This document shows, one piece after another, positions 1 through 11,634 of a DNA stretch of 64,000 bases. A program made the translations under genes and the position numbers. The stretch's first letter is position 1. Each line of letters opens with the position of its first letter. Below the pieces are notes generated by a model. That model had not been told where the DNA came from and made no database searches. It saw only the letters and a list, made by a program, of their open reading frames with translations. The DNA comes from Carettochelys insculpta (taxonomy: Eukaryota > Chordata > Testudines > Carettochelyidae): contig NC_134138.1 of the NCBI RefSeq assembly GCF_033958435.1, positions 178,978,798 to 179,042,797 of the forward strand, read 5' to 3'.

Positions 1-516
1 GAACACCACAAAACTAGTTGTTAATATAAATCTTCAACTGTAAAAATAAATCTTGACTGATGAATATTTGAGCCTTTAGTTTTACTCATCCTTAAACTCC
101 CTTGGTTTAATTACAATATATATCACCTTCTTAAAGAATGATATTGCCTTTCTTATTCCATTAATATACTCATTACTTCAATTTCAGATCACAGCAATAG
201 CTGAACATATAAAATATGTATTTAAGATTATTTATATATGTTCACTCTAGCATTTATCATTAGTGCACTTATTTACAATTATGTCTCAACATTATATTTA
301 TTAAGTAATAAATTGCCACTTTAGATATTATGAAGTTAAGCAATGTATTTCTGAATTAATGTCTGACTTTTAAAATACATTTTAAACTCATAAACCAAAA
401 GAAGAAAAGCTCTCAAATAGTGGGAAAATACTTATAAGACCCAAGACTTGATTTTGACATTTTTTTTCTTCTTTCTTCTCTATATATTACCCTACAGGAT
501 GAGAAAAGTAACATAG
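1..516. other. Unassigned AT-rich sequence
   Basis: I see no open frame, no repeat family I recognise and no regulatory motif I would defend. It reads as ordinary AT-rich intergenic or intronic vertebrate DNA. Confidence 0.5.
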
Positions 517-518
517 TA

Positions 519-851
519 CAGGTTGAACCTCTTTCATCCTGCCTTGGGACCTGACCAGTGCTGGACGAGAGAATTTGCCAGACAATGGGTCGTCATTATT
601 TGCTAGCACATTAATAACACTTCCACTGCTTAATGGCGTCTTAGCAGATATTTAGGGGTAAATTACAGCTAATAACAGTAGAGAACACAAAGTCAAGGTT
701 AGTAGCTATAAACAAACTTTATGGGACCAGGGGAAACTTGGCCACACCCATGATAAGAGCTAATTAAAAACTAAATTCCTGCTAACTAAAATCATGCTGA
801 GTTATGGATGTTGCTAGACAAGAGAATTCCAGATTAGAAAGGTTCAACCTG
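519..851. mobile_element. Tc1/mariner (Tigger-like) MITE, copy 1
   Basis: A 333-bp non-autonomous DNA transposon. The left end reads CAGGTTGAACCT and the right end is its complement AGGTTCAACCTG. A TA dinucleotide flanks both sides (517-518 and 852-853), which is the target duplication expected of the Tc1/mariner superfamily. It has no coding capacity. Copies of similar size and interior lie at 2,870-3,195 (opposite orientation) and 39,827-40,148, sharing the internal phrase TTTAGGGGTAAATTACAGCT. The link to the Tigger/pogo group rests on end sequence and the TA target and is inferred. Confidence 0.8.
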
Positions 852-853
852 TA

Positions 854-2867
854 CTTAAATGGTATTATCTTCCTTCTATGGATATAATCATTTTCTTTGT
901 AGAGCAGTATTTTTTTCAGTTAAAGCAACAATACGAGAACCTCAGTTCATTTTTGGCTCATTACTGGCTTGATCAGCACACTGACCCTATTCAGCAAAGC
1001 CCTCAAGCACAGGCCTATATGTCAAAAGACTTTCACCAGCAAATAGGCTGCATGTTACAACTGACTATAATATGTAATAAAGAGGATTTCAAATCACTGA
1101 ATACTATCTAAAATAGTGTATACTATACATTTAGGTGTATTGTATGTTGCTGATGACTTCACTCTATGGCACTCTGTCAGGGGCAACATACTCTGGCACT
1201 CACAATTAGCCCAGGTACATTGTACTTCATTGTTCAATCAAGTGTATTGACTATAATACAACAGACTCTACATCATTCATTGTTGAACGTAATCTGTGAT
1301 CAAGTAGGCTGTATATCACTGCCCAAATATCGTCAGGTGCATTGTTGATCTCTGCCATTCTTATTCACTGATGTACACTGTACATGACTACTGACTGATT
1401 AAGTATTGTATGTTATATGTCAGTGTTGATTGTGCTCTGCATTTGAGTAGCTTTTACATCAATGACAAATAAAATAAGACTGAAAGATGATCATTTCACT
1501 TTCCCTACAGTAAAATGCTGGCAGGCAAACTCCATTGCTTGTACATGGTACACCTCAGTTGCCTCTGTAGCTCCTTTTCATAGGTGGTGAGTTAACAGCC
1601 AGATATTTAAAAAATCTTGGTCAAGAACTCATAATTGGAATCAATGAAGAGACAAAAATACTATGCAGAAAATAATTCATAGCTAACCCATGCGATAAAG
1701 AGCTAAGTATATGGTATCTCAAAGATCTTGAGTTTCCACATTTGCAACTCTCTAAATAACCATACCCAACATTATAGTAATTTCAAAAATTGTGCGGTCT
1801 AGTCATTCAAAGACTACTTTAAAACATAGACTTTAATGAGGCATGACTATCTCTCTCATGCCCATGTTTTATGGCAGCATAACGGAATAAAAAATAAATA
1901 TTCTGGGGATGAGAGCATCAGAATTTGTTTCTTGCCCTTAATGGATCAACAGATTTGTAAGGGTGCTAGTAACTGACTGTGAAGAGAAAATTACCTTTAA
2001 AAATAAATGGAATTCATGATGGAGAGGCAAGAACAAAAACAATCCATGGCCTTGTAAGACTTCCTTGCACAAAGCCAAGTATTGTTATCACTGCAAAACT
2101 TCTGAGCTCCACTTGACTTGTTCCATGTATTAAGGAGAACCTGGTATTTTTTGTGCTTATTAGAAAATATTTGTTTATGCACTGGAGGCTCAGTTCTTAA
2201 CAGTACAGTGCCAGACTTCTCCAATTAAGCAATGAGAGTTAATGACAGAAGGCAGTACTCAGTGAGCTGTTAAAAACTCTTTCATGCAGCCATTTGTCCC
2301 ACAAGTTCAAGAAAATCCTAAGTCATACTAAAGTGTATGATTCATTGTGGGGTTACCTATTAAAGATTTGAAGAGTTTTCCACTATAAAAAGTTTCCTTT
2401 TTAAAAAGGAATATTTAAATCCAATGCTGGTTACACAGCCCAATGTATATATGCCATGTAAAATAAAATAATATATATGATATATAATAAATTAGAACAA
2501 TGAAGCTCTTGGGTTGCTCCAAGCTAGCAAGCATGAAACTACCAATGCACATTCTAAAGACACATCTGACATCACTTTGATTTCTGATATAAAGGATTTC
2601 CTTAATTACAAACAGCTGAGCAGTTCTGATCCATTCAGTGGCGGACAGCAATATGGAAATAGAGCTTGCAGTATTTCACATTTGTCCATCCTGGTTTTCC
2701 AAGTCCCAAACAGTGTGACAGCAGCTGTAAATCATGGAGATTTCTGGAGATATTAAACACCAAAATGAAGAACACTATTTGCACAATTTATAATGTAATT
2801 ATGAGTAATGGCAGGAAATTAAGCCGAAGAAAACTTAAGGTGACTACCAAGATAAGAAACTTTATAA
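854..2867. other. Unassigned unique sequence
   Basis: Small frames of 60-80 codons on both strands show no recognisable domain. There is a run of short AT-rich repeats around 2,465-2,490. Nothing else is supported. Confidence 0.45.
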
Positions 2868-2869
2868 TA

Positions 2870-3195
2870 CAAGTTGAACATCTCTAATCCAGAACTTTCT
2901 CAGCTGGCAAACTCTATAATCTGTCATGATTTCATTTAGCCAGATGATAATTTATTATGGGTGTGGCCAAGTTTTCTGTGGTCCCATAAAGTTTGTTTAC
3001 AGCCACCAGTCCTGGCTCTCAGTGTTCTGTGCTGTTATTTAGGGGTAATTTACCCCTAAATGTCTTCTAAGAGCCCAGTGAGCAGTGGAAGTGTTAGTAA
3101 TGTGCTAGAGAATATTGACCTCCTGTTGTCCAGCAAATTCTCTCTTGTGACACCAGTCAGGTCCCAAGGGTGCCAGATGAGAGAGGTTCAACCTG
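2870..3195. mobile_element. Tc1/mariner (Tigger-like) MITE, copy 2, inverted
   Basis: A 326-bp copy of the 519-851 element in the opposite orientation. The left end is CAAGTTGAACATCTCTAATC and the right end GAGAGGTTCAACCTG, with TA on both sides (2,868-2,869 and 3,196-3,197). The interior carries the reverse complement of the shared phrase around 3,040-3,060. Non-coding. Confidence 0.78.
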
Positions 3196-3265
3196 TATTA
3201 CAATAGAATGGAATAATCTACCACCTGAAGATACTGAAGTACCATTGTTTGTGACTCAAAAATAG

Positions 3266-3355
3266 CTCAGGCAAAGAACTAATTTAATGGATTACAATGC
3301 CAGAAGGGATCATTGTGATCATATTGTCTGACTTCCTGCATACAGGCCTGCCGAT
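3266..3355 (-). repeat. CR1 3'-end fragment (minus strand)
   Basis: The stretch with GCCAGAAGGGATCATTGTGA followed by a TCTGACTTCCTGCATAC-like block is the reverse complement of the conserved 3' end of amniote CR1 LINEs. It is a short, 5'-truncated, old insertion. The GC-richer sequence that follows (about 3,356-3,610) is not CR1 and I do not recognise it. The family call is from memory of the CR1 3' consensus. Confidence 0.6.
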
Positions 3356-3926
3356 GGGGGCAGCAAGGGGAATGATCAAATGGGCTGGGGCTCCCAGCCC
3401 TGGCTGCTGATAGTGTGGCAGAGTCTGGGAGCTCCAGGCCCATAAAATCACTTCTGGAGCCTTGTGTGCCATGCCGTACTCCAGATAGTACTCAAGGCTG
3501 GCTGGGAGAGGTTAGCCCACAGTTGTGCCTCTTCTGAGGTCACAGAGCTGGCCACTCCCCACCTTGCCCAGAAGCCTGGCAATTCTGTCAGCACCTCCAC
3601 TACCCATATAACTCAGTTCACTGAACTTTCACGAACTAATGCTCAGAGCAAATCTTTTAGAAAAGTATCCTATCAAATGATCAGTGATAAAGAATCTACA
3701 AGGACCATATCTATTAGGATCATTTATAATCTAAACCAGTGGTTATTTACCCTCAGTGTGACAAATGTACACCTGATCACTTTTCAGCCATTGCATAATG
3801 TTTAACTTTAACTGTTCCCCAGGTTATAAATTGTAATCAAGTCCCACCCTCCATCTTTCTGTTAAGACAAAGAAATTACACTGATATTTTCCTTCAATCA
3901 TTTTTATCGTTCTTGTTGAAACATGG

Positions 3927-3996
3927 AGATACTTATCTCAAAGTGCCACAAGGGACCTCCAGTCCAGTCTGCCACACTCACAGCACGACTTATCAC
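3927..3996 (-). repeat. tRNA-derived SINE, distal half (split by LTR)
   Basis: This segment ends ...CAGCACGACTTATCAC. Read on into 6,065-6,190, it reconstitutes a turtle-type tRNA-derived SINE in reverse orientation. This is the body half; the tRNA-like half lies beyond the LTR. The phrases GGGACCTCCAGTCCAGTCTG and GCACGACTTATCAC match the SINE body I recall. The break point coincides with a 5-bp duplication ATCAC, which explains the split. Confidence 0.65.
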
Positions 3997-4325
3997 TGTC
4001 AGGGATTTTTATCTGTAGGACATAATCGCCCCCGTGTGTCAGGGGAAACATGCCTCTGGCTGAGGTAAAACCTATACAGGGACATGGACAAACTAAAAGC
4101 TTATAGGCCGCCATTTTGTGGCCCCACCTACGGGCATTTCGGGGCAGTTAGCTCCCCCGGTAACTTGAATCCATGAAGCTAGGATCCAAGCAGAGCCCTC
4201 TGATTGGCCGAAGGGAGCGGGCTTCCGCCAGCTTCCAGAAACTTCGGCTGAGAGAGAGGACCTGATTGAAAACCATAACACAAATCATGAATATGGAAAT
4301 TACCTTATGAATAATCATGTAAACT

Positions 4326-4340
4326 CCCTATAAATCCAGG
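4326..4340 (+). promoter_or_regulatory. LTR TATA-like box
   Basis: CTCCCTATAAATCCAGG precedes a pyrimidine-rich stretch, as in a retroviral U3/R boundary. It lies about 330 bp into the LTR. It is assigned by position and sequence only. Confidence 0.45.
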
Positions 4341-4448
4341 GCTCTCAGCCCATTCTGGGTCATTCTGCCTCGCCTTCCCAGACTGAACACTTGTCCTAAG
4401 AAGACGGCAATCAAGACCCCTGCAACATTGGGACCAGAGATGCAGGGT

Positions 4449-4662
4449 GAAATCACTGAGGCAGCAAGCCCTCTAGGTGGATCTGCCTCAGGAGCTAAAA
4501 GAAATCACTGTGGCAACCGCCCTCTGGGTGGCTCTGCCAGAGCTAAATCACTTTGGCAACCCTCCTCTGGGGGGGGGTGGGCTCTGCCTCAAGAGCTAGA
4601 AATCACTGTGGCAGCCATTTCCCTAAGTGGCTTTGCCTGAGAGCTGTAGAAATCACTGTGGC
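4449..4662. repeat. Degenerate ~50-bp tandem array inside the LTR
   Basis: Four and a partial fifth unit start with AAATCACTGTGGCAACC-like sequence and contain CTCTGGGTGGCTCTGCC-like sequence, at roughly 4,449, 4,501, 4,547, 4,600 and 4,650. Units differ by substitutions and small indels. Arrays of this kind inside LTRs often carry protein-binding sites, but none is identified here. Confidence 0.7.
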
Positions 4663-6064
4663 CTCAAAGCTGAGGCATTGCTGCTGCGCTCACCCTCCAG
4701 AGGGGGCGTTGTTTTGAGCTGCTAAAGCAGTACCACTAAAAGAGCTTCACTGCTGCTTCAGCTCCCTATAAAGGCAAGCAAGATGCAGAGAAGCAGTGCC
4801 GCCGAACAAGCGCCTCTACGCACCCCAGCACCGCGCTTGCATCTAGGAGCGGCAAGTGGGTCCTCCGGCGTACCCACTGGGTGGCGAACTGTCCCGTGGC
4901 TCCGGCCACGGGTACTGCGTGCCCGGTGAGGGAAACCTAGGACCCACCAACAACACCATCGCCGCTCCACCTGCCACGCCAATGCACGCAAGCAGCGCCG
5001 GTGCTGGGGTACTTCCTAACCACACCGGCTTGGACAACTCCTCGGACTCGACCAAACACTGGATTGGACACCGCCCCACAGGACGCGTAATTTGATTGGG
5101 CCTACGGCACAGCCGGGCCACAAACATCATATTAGGATTAACACATATTCAAGACACTTGGTGGGCACCAGAGCCCCTTAGTGGGGAGTGGGAGATACGC
5201 GGCTCCCACTGTACTGTCTCTCGACGGGGGGAGGGTAATACCTGGGGGTCTGACCCCTCAAGGCCAGACCTGCTAAGCCTACCACACTTAATTAAGAGTA
5301 CTTAGTTAAGATTTGTTATAATTATATGTTATTGCAGTTTAACATTGTTTATGGTTTCATACATATCTATATATATAGATAGATAGATATATCAGTTTAA
5401 AGTATTAATAACTTAAATAGTAAACAAAGAGAAGTTCTAACAAGCTTATGAAAACTTCCGTAAGGAAATACCTATAACCCGTTTCCTCTCCCTTTCCCTG
5501 TCTATTTTTATTCATCCCGAGTGGGCTAAAGGTCCCGGGAAAAAGGGTGGGGTTTGGAGGTTACTCAAGGGCAAAAAGAGCCGGTTGCCTCCGCCACTAC
5601 CCATTTGGGCCGGGAGTAGCGCCCCGGCCCAGGCCTCCCTTCCCTCTTTCCATTTCTCCCCTTTTAATTAATCCGTTTTCCTTTGCGGAGAAATAAATAT
5701 ACCACCACAGGTCCCAGGATGGATTACGCATCCATTTTTGTAAGTTAGAGTGTAGTCAAAAATAGAGCTGTTGAACTGGTTTATATGTTTATGTTGCTAT
5801 TGTGTTTTGTTCGTTAATAAATTTGTTATTGGTTCCCTTTTATACCTGTGTTGGTTCCTTCTCTCCCTGATTGGGTGCCTGCCTGCTAGGGGGTGGGTGG
5901 ACCTTAGGTGGAGTTCCATTGCCCTTTAGTGACTGCGTTGCTCCTCCTGCCAGTGGGTGGTGGGACTCCCCCTTCCTCAAGGACCCTGGGTTCTGGCCCC
6001 AGCTCACCCACATGTCAGTTGGCCACCACGTCGCAGGGGGAAACCACCGGGCGCTGTCAATCAC

Positions 6065-6190
6065 CATCCTTCAATTTTTTTTTTTTTAAAAACTCTGACT
6101 TGCCCCAGAACCTTGGTCACTGGCAACAAGCATTGAACCAGCAGCTTAGGATTTACAAAGGCCAAAGCTCAAACCACCAAGCTATCCTCT
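6065..6190 (-). repeat. tRNA-derived SINE, tRNA-like half (split by LTR)
   Basis: This continues the SINE interrupted at 3,996. The phrases CATTGAACCAGCAGC and AAGCTCAAACCACCAAGCTA are the reverse complement of a decayed tRNA-like Pol III promoter region. A T-run at about 6,077-6,087 interrupts it. With 3,927-3,996 it forms one old insertion on the minus strand. Confidence 0.62.
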
Positions 6191-6682
6191 CCAACTCATA
6201 AATACCCTTCTTGAATACAAGTGAACTGCCTAGCACATATGACCATCATTGTTCTGTATGGGCCATAGTTAAATTGACTCAACTGTTTGCGGCTAAACGC
6301 CTCTTGTAGCTTAAGTAACTGGAACATATGGTAAATTTTTTTCAAAAGCTCTTAAGCGTCAGTACTTTTGTATGAAGGGTTATAGAGTTCTGTCCCCAGC
6401 TCTCTCCATGACATTCTAATCAGTCCTGCTGTGCCGCACAGTGACTACAATGAAATTCCTAGGCAGCTGCAGTGTGCTTCAGCACTCTAGTAAACAACTC
6501 CCCTGCCTTGACCCAGGAAACAGACAAGTGAAGGAATTAATTTCTGAACAAAAATGCTCTAAACACTCATGACAAAATGTTAAATGATTCAACATTCTGG
6601 ACTTCTCACATTTCCACGATTCAGGGTTTGGTTTTTGTTTTGTTTTGTTTTTTGAGGAGGGGCATTTGCAATGGTTATTTTC
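6191..6682. other. Unassigned sequence
   Basis: No family or coding region is recognised. There is a short T/G-rich run (TTTTGTTTTGTTTTG) near 6,635. Confidence 0.45.
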
Positions 6683-6685
6683 TAT

Positions 6686-7109
6686 GGCTGCGTCTACATA
6701 AGCCAAAAACTTTGAAATGGCCATTTCGAAGTTTACTAACAAAGTGCTGGAATACATATTCAGCGCCTCATTAGCATGCGGGTGGCCGCGGCACTTCAAA
6801 ATTGACGTGGCTTGCTGCCATGCAGCTTGTCCAGATGGGGGTCCTCTTCAAGAGGACCCCGGCTACTTCGAAATCCCCATATTCCTATGAGCAGATGAGA
6901 ATAAGGGGACTTCGAAATAGCCAGGATCCTTTCAAAAAGGAGCCCCGTCTGGACGAGCCGCGTGGCAGCAAGCCACATCAATTTCTAAGTGCCACGGCTG
7001 CCCGCATGCTAATGAGGCGCTGAATATGTATTTCAGCACTTCATTAGTAAACTTTGAAATGGCCATTTACATGCCAATTTTGAAGTTTTTGGCTAGTGTA
7101 GACATGGCC
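6686..7109. mobile_element. Fold-back MITE with GGC...TCTAC ends, copy A
   Basis: A 424-bp non-autonomous DNA transposon. The left end is GGCTGCGTCTACATAAGCC and the right end GGCTAGTGTAGACATGGCC. The 3-bp TSD is TAT (6,683-6,685 and 7,110-7,112). Most of the element is a long imperfect inverted repeat, so both strands encode similar spurious peptides. The 3-bp target suggests PIF/Harbinger. The interior shares CATTAGCATGC and CTTCGAAATAGCC-type blocks with the copy at 26,823-27,194. Confidence 0.8.
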
Positions 7110-7112
7110 TAT

Positions 7113-9054
7113 GGGAACACAGCCATTCCATCAAAAATCAGAATAAAGCAAAAAATTGGGTGGGAAAAATCAAATATTTTCAAGCTGACAAAACTGTACA
7201 AATTATAGACATCCGTAATTCTGAACATTGAATCCTTGGCGAGACAAACATAGGCATATGGATCCATTAAATACTAGAGTTACAAAATATTTTCTATCAC
7301 AGTGACACTCTGAATTTCTCGTGTGTTTTCACTGCTCTTTTTCACATTCTCAGTCATCCCCAATCTCTAGCCTTGCTTGCATTGCCATTACTTCTAAATG
7401 AGCTTGTTTTGCCTGTTTTCAAACTTATTCAGACATGGATTCAAGTGTTTGATGTGCATGTTCGGTTCACGTTTTGTTTCAGATAAACCATGTAAAAAAG
7501 CAGTGACAAAGTAAAATATTTTAATAAACAAAATATTAAATGGGACACATTCTGTTCTGTGCACTGTGGTACCTAGGGAATCACTCTGCTATACTGCACT
7601 GGTGGAGCTGAGAGGAGGGTTTGGGAAAAGCAGTAAAACTGTCTCCAAAGATGGCCTTTTTGCACCAGGTAAAATGGTCTTTTTTTCCCCTTTTAAGCAG
7701 TTTAAGTGTGGGGGTAAACGAAGTGTTGAAAGACAAAAAATAATAGCACTATTTTTTAACAGCCTCATGAAAGCTTCTTCATAAAGCTCTACTGCATCAT
7801 ATCATACTGCTGAACAACAGTGCCCCTGCTAACTTTAGTCACAAGCACCATATAATGTGACAGAGTGGCATCCATGATGTGTGGTAATTATGCGATTTGA
7901 ACAAATTTGATGAGGTGCAACCGCCAAAATTGATATTTTTGTGACCTAACGAACTGTTTTAGTTGCAGTGCCCAGCTACCTGAATTTTAATTTACTAAAA
8001 CACATTGTTTCCCAATGGAACTTGCTTATCTGTCTAAATAGCACAAAATCACTCAACTCCATGTAGGTTACCTATCCACATGACCATTACTGTCCATATA
8101 AACTCCTCCTTTTAGCTGAAACCTGATTTAATGAGTAGAACTCATGGTTGGCTTCAATGGAGCCACAGTTCCCTCTCTACTCCGTTTGATAAAATTAGAT
8201 ATTACTACTACTTGTTTTTAAAACAAATTACTTCAGGGCAGCAAGAATCATGGTTACATCTGCAATGGTGAAAACTTTTTAAATCACTTATTCTGGTCCA
8301 CCACTGATTATTTATAGCTGTTCTTCAATTCACAAAGGTCTGATTCTTTTCTTCTGTATGCATAACAAATTCATGCATTATACACCATGGGAAATTATAG
8401 AGAATTGTTTTATCCTCAATACCAAAACATTAAAAACTAAATGGGCTGATTTAAAAAATGAGCTCAATAATTGATATTTCATAGCTACAGTTAACATCAA
8501 CTGTGAAAGTAAATCCAGCGGGCAGGATATTTCCCATTTGAGATAACACTTTGTATAGTAACAAGACAAATGAATTATTTAAATACAATTAGGAAAAAAC
8601 TGTAAGTGTCTTTGTCAGTATTCTTTATTTCTTTTTTTAAACTTTGGAATGTGAGATAGACATGCCATCAAATTTAAGCAGTGTCATCACTTTGCTAGAG
8701 GACAACCTGCCCTTAGAAAAAATATTACATCTATATGTAAGATCAATTAATTCACTAAGTCAGAGCTATTACACCAACTTCACTACAGATTGTTGTGTTT
8801 AACTTGTTATTCATTATTTTCACATGCCTATAGTTCTAAAATACTGATTTCATTACCAAGAGAGCGTCTAGTTTTCCCTAGGCAATTTTGAAGCATTTGT
8901 ATAAAAGTTTTATTTAGCTATAAACCATACCAAGTGTTACATTAGATTGTTTTAAAACATTAATAGATAACAAATAAATGCAACAATTTTCTGCCTGTAA
9001 GCAATGATCACATAATGGTTTTAAATAAATAGAAAAACTCATGGTTTCAAACAC
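7113..9054. other. Unassigned unique sequence
   Basis: AT-rich with no recognised repeat or exon. Small frames such as 7,566-7,784 show no domain. Confidence 0.45.
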
Positions 9055-9057
9055 TAA

Positions 9058-9654
9058 GGCTACATCTACACTTGCCCCATTCTTCAAAGGGGGTGTGGTA
9101 ATCTGGATGATGGGAGATTACTAATAAAGTGCTGCGGTGAATATGCAGCACTTCATTAGGCAAATTCTCCCCCCCGCAGCAACTTTGAAGTGTCAAACTT
9201 CGAAGTGCCAGCTTGCTGTGTACATGAGGAGTTTGAGAGGCAAGTAAGCTGCTCTGAAACTGGAGCCAGATGACAACCCTTGTCCTTTCCTTGCCAGCAA
9301 CAGTTAGTGTCAAGGAAGGATCTCTCCCTCCCCTGATGGCAGACTGGGCACAGAGCTCTCAGGGAAGGGACCTCTCAACTGCCTTCAGCATCTGGGAGCA
9401 GGGAGGGCAAAAACCACAGCAGTCCTGCAACCCCCAACTTCCTCCCATCCCCAATTCCGCCCCCAACTCCCTATCTCTCTCCTCTGCATGTCCCAACTGG
9501 ATAGCCCATTAGAGCTGCTGCACGGCTTTTCGCAGCCACACAACTTTGGGGGAACTGGAGCCACATTCACCATCACCACTGCAGCTGCCATTGGCTCATG
9601 GGCCTTGCAGTGAAGAGCAATACTCTAAAATGTTTTGAAAATCTTAAGCATTGT
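9058..9654. mobile_element. Partial GGC...TCTAC element (left end only)
   Basis: It begins GGCTACATCTACACTTGCCC directly after TAA (9,055-9,057), which would be its target duplication. It contains AATATGCAGCACTTCATTAG, shared with the fold-back MITEs. I cannot find a matching right end, so it is probably truncated by, or fused to, the element beginning at 9,675. The end coordinate is approximate. Confidence 0.5.
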
Positions 9655-9674
9655 GTTTGTTAGCTAAACATTCT

Positions 9675-11213
9675 GGCTCTGTCTACACTACAGCAGCCTA
9701 TGAAAAGCATGCTTTCAAAAGAACATCTACACACAAAAAGCAGTTCAAGGTTGCCATCCTCTCTTTTGAAAGACCAGCCTGTTCTTTCAAAAGGGAACAT
9801 CCTCATGGTCCAGGGAGCTCTTTTGAAAGAAAGGGCCAGGAAATGCCATGGATGTGATTGCATGGTGGACAAGCCCTTCCAGGGACCACAGCCAGCTGCT
9901 CCCTTAAAGGGCCCCTCCCAAGCACCCTCATTCTGCATATGCCTAGGGATGCTTTGTCACCCAAAGCTATACAGATGCTGAACACCGAGAGAAGCCACAT
10001 TGGGGAACACTATGGACCCCACAGCAGCTCCCTGATGTTCCACCCCTCAAGGCTTTGGTCAGCCTGCTGGCCACATTTCTAGCAGCCTTCCTCCAGTGGC
10101 TCCAAGGGGCCATCTTGATAGGCTGTAACTTGGAGGCTGTCCTGAAATGGCTATGCCCATGCCCATGCCCACTCCCCCTCCCCATGTCATCCAGCTGCTG
10201 TGGGACTATGCCACCAGCACACAGTGGTTACACTGGCTGGTGCTGGGGGACGGAGATGACAACTGCTGGCTCCAGAACTTCCACATGACGTAGCTGATGC
10301 AGCATACCCACATCACTCATGGCTGATGTGGCCCCACATGGGACATACTGAGCCCACCCAGGATGTTTTTAACGAGCACCTGAACCGGGCTCTCAACACT
10401 GTCAAGAGAGCATTTGGGCTTCTGAAGGGGAACTTTCACTCCCACCTCATGCAGCTGGAGGTTGGCTTCTGCAATGTGCTGGCCATAGTGGGAGCATGTT
10501 GTGCCCTCCACAATATTCTGGAGGCAAGGCATGAGCCCTTCATGCAGGGTTGGGCTGACGAGGCTGGTCATGGCTGGCCACAGCTATGAGGAGCTGGCTG
10601 CTGCCCCATGCCACCAGACACAACAGGATGGGGTATGGGTCAGGGAGGCCTTTAGGGAGGCCTTCGTTTGGGGGCTCAGTGACCCACACAACCTCAACCA
10701 CAACCCCCCCATCCCTGCACTCCTCACCGCTCACTCATCCCCATACCCCACTACCTCCCCACCATACATATGGGACACAAGGGTCCTGGAATGGGGGTGG
10801 GAGGCCTTACTCCTCCACCAGGGTGGAGGGCCAGGACACACATGCCCCGACTGTCCCACGGCCAGTGTCTGCATCAGGCCTGGGCTGGGACCACGGGGAG
10901 GTAGGAGTGTGGGAGGGGCCCAGCAGGCTTGGGCTCGGTGGGGTGGGGCATAGGAAAAGAAGGATGAGAGGGGAGAAGAGGAGGAAGAGGGGGCCAGCTC
11001 ACACTGGTCAGCACTGGCCAACAGCCACCAGCCAAGCGCCAGCTGGGTGGCTGGTGGGAGGTCATGTGGGATCAGGACAGAAAGGTTGTGGTCTGCAGGG
11101 GGATCTGGAGGTGTGTGTGGCCAGGGAGCCAGAGGCTGGGTCAGGCAGAAGATCACAGCCTGGGTAAGGGTGTCCAGAGTGCCAGTCACCCGATCCCAGG
11201 CCTCCTGCTCCAC
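9675..11213 (+). mobile_element. Decayed PIF/Harbinger-type DNA transposon
   Basis: The left end reads GGCTCTGTCTACACTACAGC, the same terminal type as the MITEs in this window. A broken transposase follows (see 10,190-10,700). Downstream sequence to about 11,213 is GC-rich with long but low-complexity frames. No right terminal repeat is visible, so the end is set where GC-rich sequence gives way to AT-rich sequence. This is a plausible relative of the source that mobilised the smaller elements, by inference from the ends. Confidence 0.55.
10190..10700 (+). pseudogene. PIF/Harbinger (HARBI1-like) transposase remnant
   Basis: Two separated pieces of a Harbinger transposase are visible. The first (about 10,195-10,310) carries QLLWDYATSTQW and LGDGDDNCWLQNFHM, which resemble the N-terminal part of these proteins as seen in reptile genomes. 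The second (10,326-10,589) reads NEHLNRALNTVKRAFGLLKG followed by an AIVGACCALHNILEA block. That is the C-terminal part of the DDE domain, whose usual form is R..VE.AFG.LK.R and CC.LHN. The central DDE core between them is missing, and the pieces are out of frame with stops, so the gene is dead. In the frame of 10,501-10,953 the similarity runs on as REAFREAFVWGLSDPHN. A PIF/Harbinger enzyme would cut and paste DNA at 3-bp targets, matching the TSDs of nearby MITEs. HARBI1-like is a family label, not orthology. Confidence 0.65.
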
Positions 11214-11634
11214 TGCCAGCTACTTTCACATGACGGCCGTCATGTCCTGCATTCCTCCCCCACCGTGCCATTATATTGATGCATTAAAAGAACTGAATTC
11301 CAAATAGCAGAAGAACTTGTAGTGTTTAGGGCTGAGAATTTCATTTATGAAACTCAAAGAATTACTTCTAAAAGTTAGTTATTCTAATTATTATATATTA
11401 TCAGCGTATTATATAGTCTAATTCTATAATTAGTCCTTGTAAAACATAAGCTATTACATAATCTCAGAAGTTACTTGGGTATCGCCATTAACATTTTCAT
11501 CTATGTGGAATAATATTTCTTATCAGCTATTAACTTTCATGGCCCACAGCCAAATTGGCAGAAGGTATCACAATTCCTGTAAATAGAAGTAGACAGATTA
11601 AGAACCGGTCATAATTTTCTATATAGAACAGTAA
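11214..11634. other. Unassigned AT-rich sequence
   Basis: No feature is recognised. TAA at 11,632-11,634 is the left target duplication of the next element. Confidence 0.45.

Larger units (their letters stand above)
3997..6059 (+). mobile_element. Solo LTR of an endogenous retroelement, 2,063 bp
   Basis: A long terminal repeat without recognisable gag, pol or env. It begins TGTCAGGG and ends GCGCTGTCA, keeping TG...CA termini, and is flanked by a perfect 5-bp duplication ATCAC (3,992-3,996 and 6,060-6,064). Removing it rejoins a SINE, which independently confirms the boundaries. A TATA-like CTATAAATCC sits at about 4,329 and AATAAA signals at about 5,685-5,690 and 5,816-5,821, so transcription would run on the plus strand. 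At 2 kb it is long for an LTR. It contains an array of about 50-bp repeats (4,449-4,662) and a CpG-rich stretch (4,790-5,280), suggesting it is younger than its surroundings. The short frames inside are not viral proteins. An LTR start at 4,037 was considered and rejected. Confidence 0.72.

Noticed and set aside
3733..3765. Possible hAT end (CAGTGGTTATTTACCCTC)
   Set aside because: There is only one short terminal-like match, with no partner end and no 8-bp duplication.
4037..4060. Alternative LTR start at the second TGTCAGGGG
   Set aside because: No matching duplication is found for this start, whereas 3,997 gives ATCAC on both sides and restores the interrupted SINE.
10586..11213. 193-codon plus-strand and 160-codon minus-strand frames
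   Set aside because: Both lie in GC-rich Harbinger-derived sequence and overlap each other. They are low-complexity (Pro/Ser/Gly-rich) with no domain; few stops are expected at this base composition.
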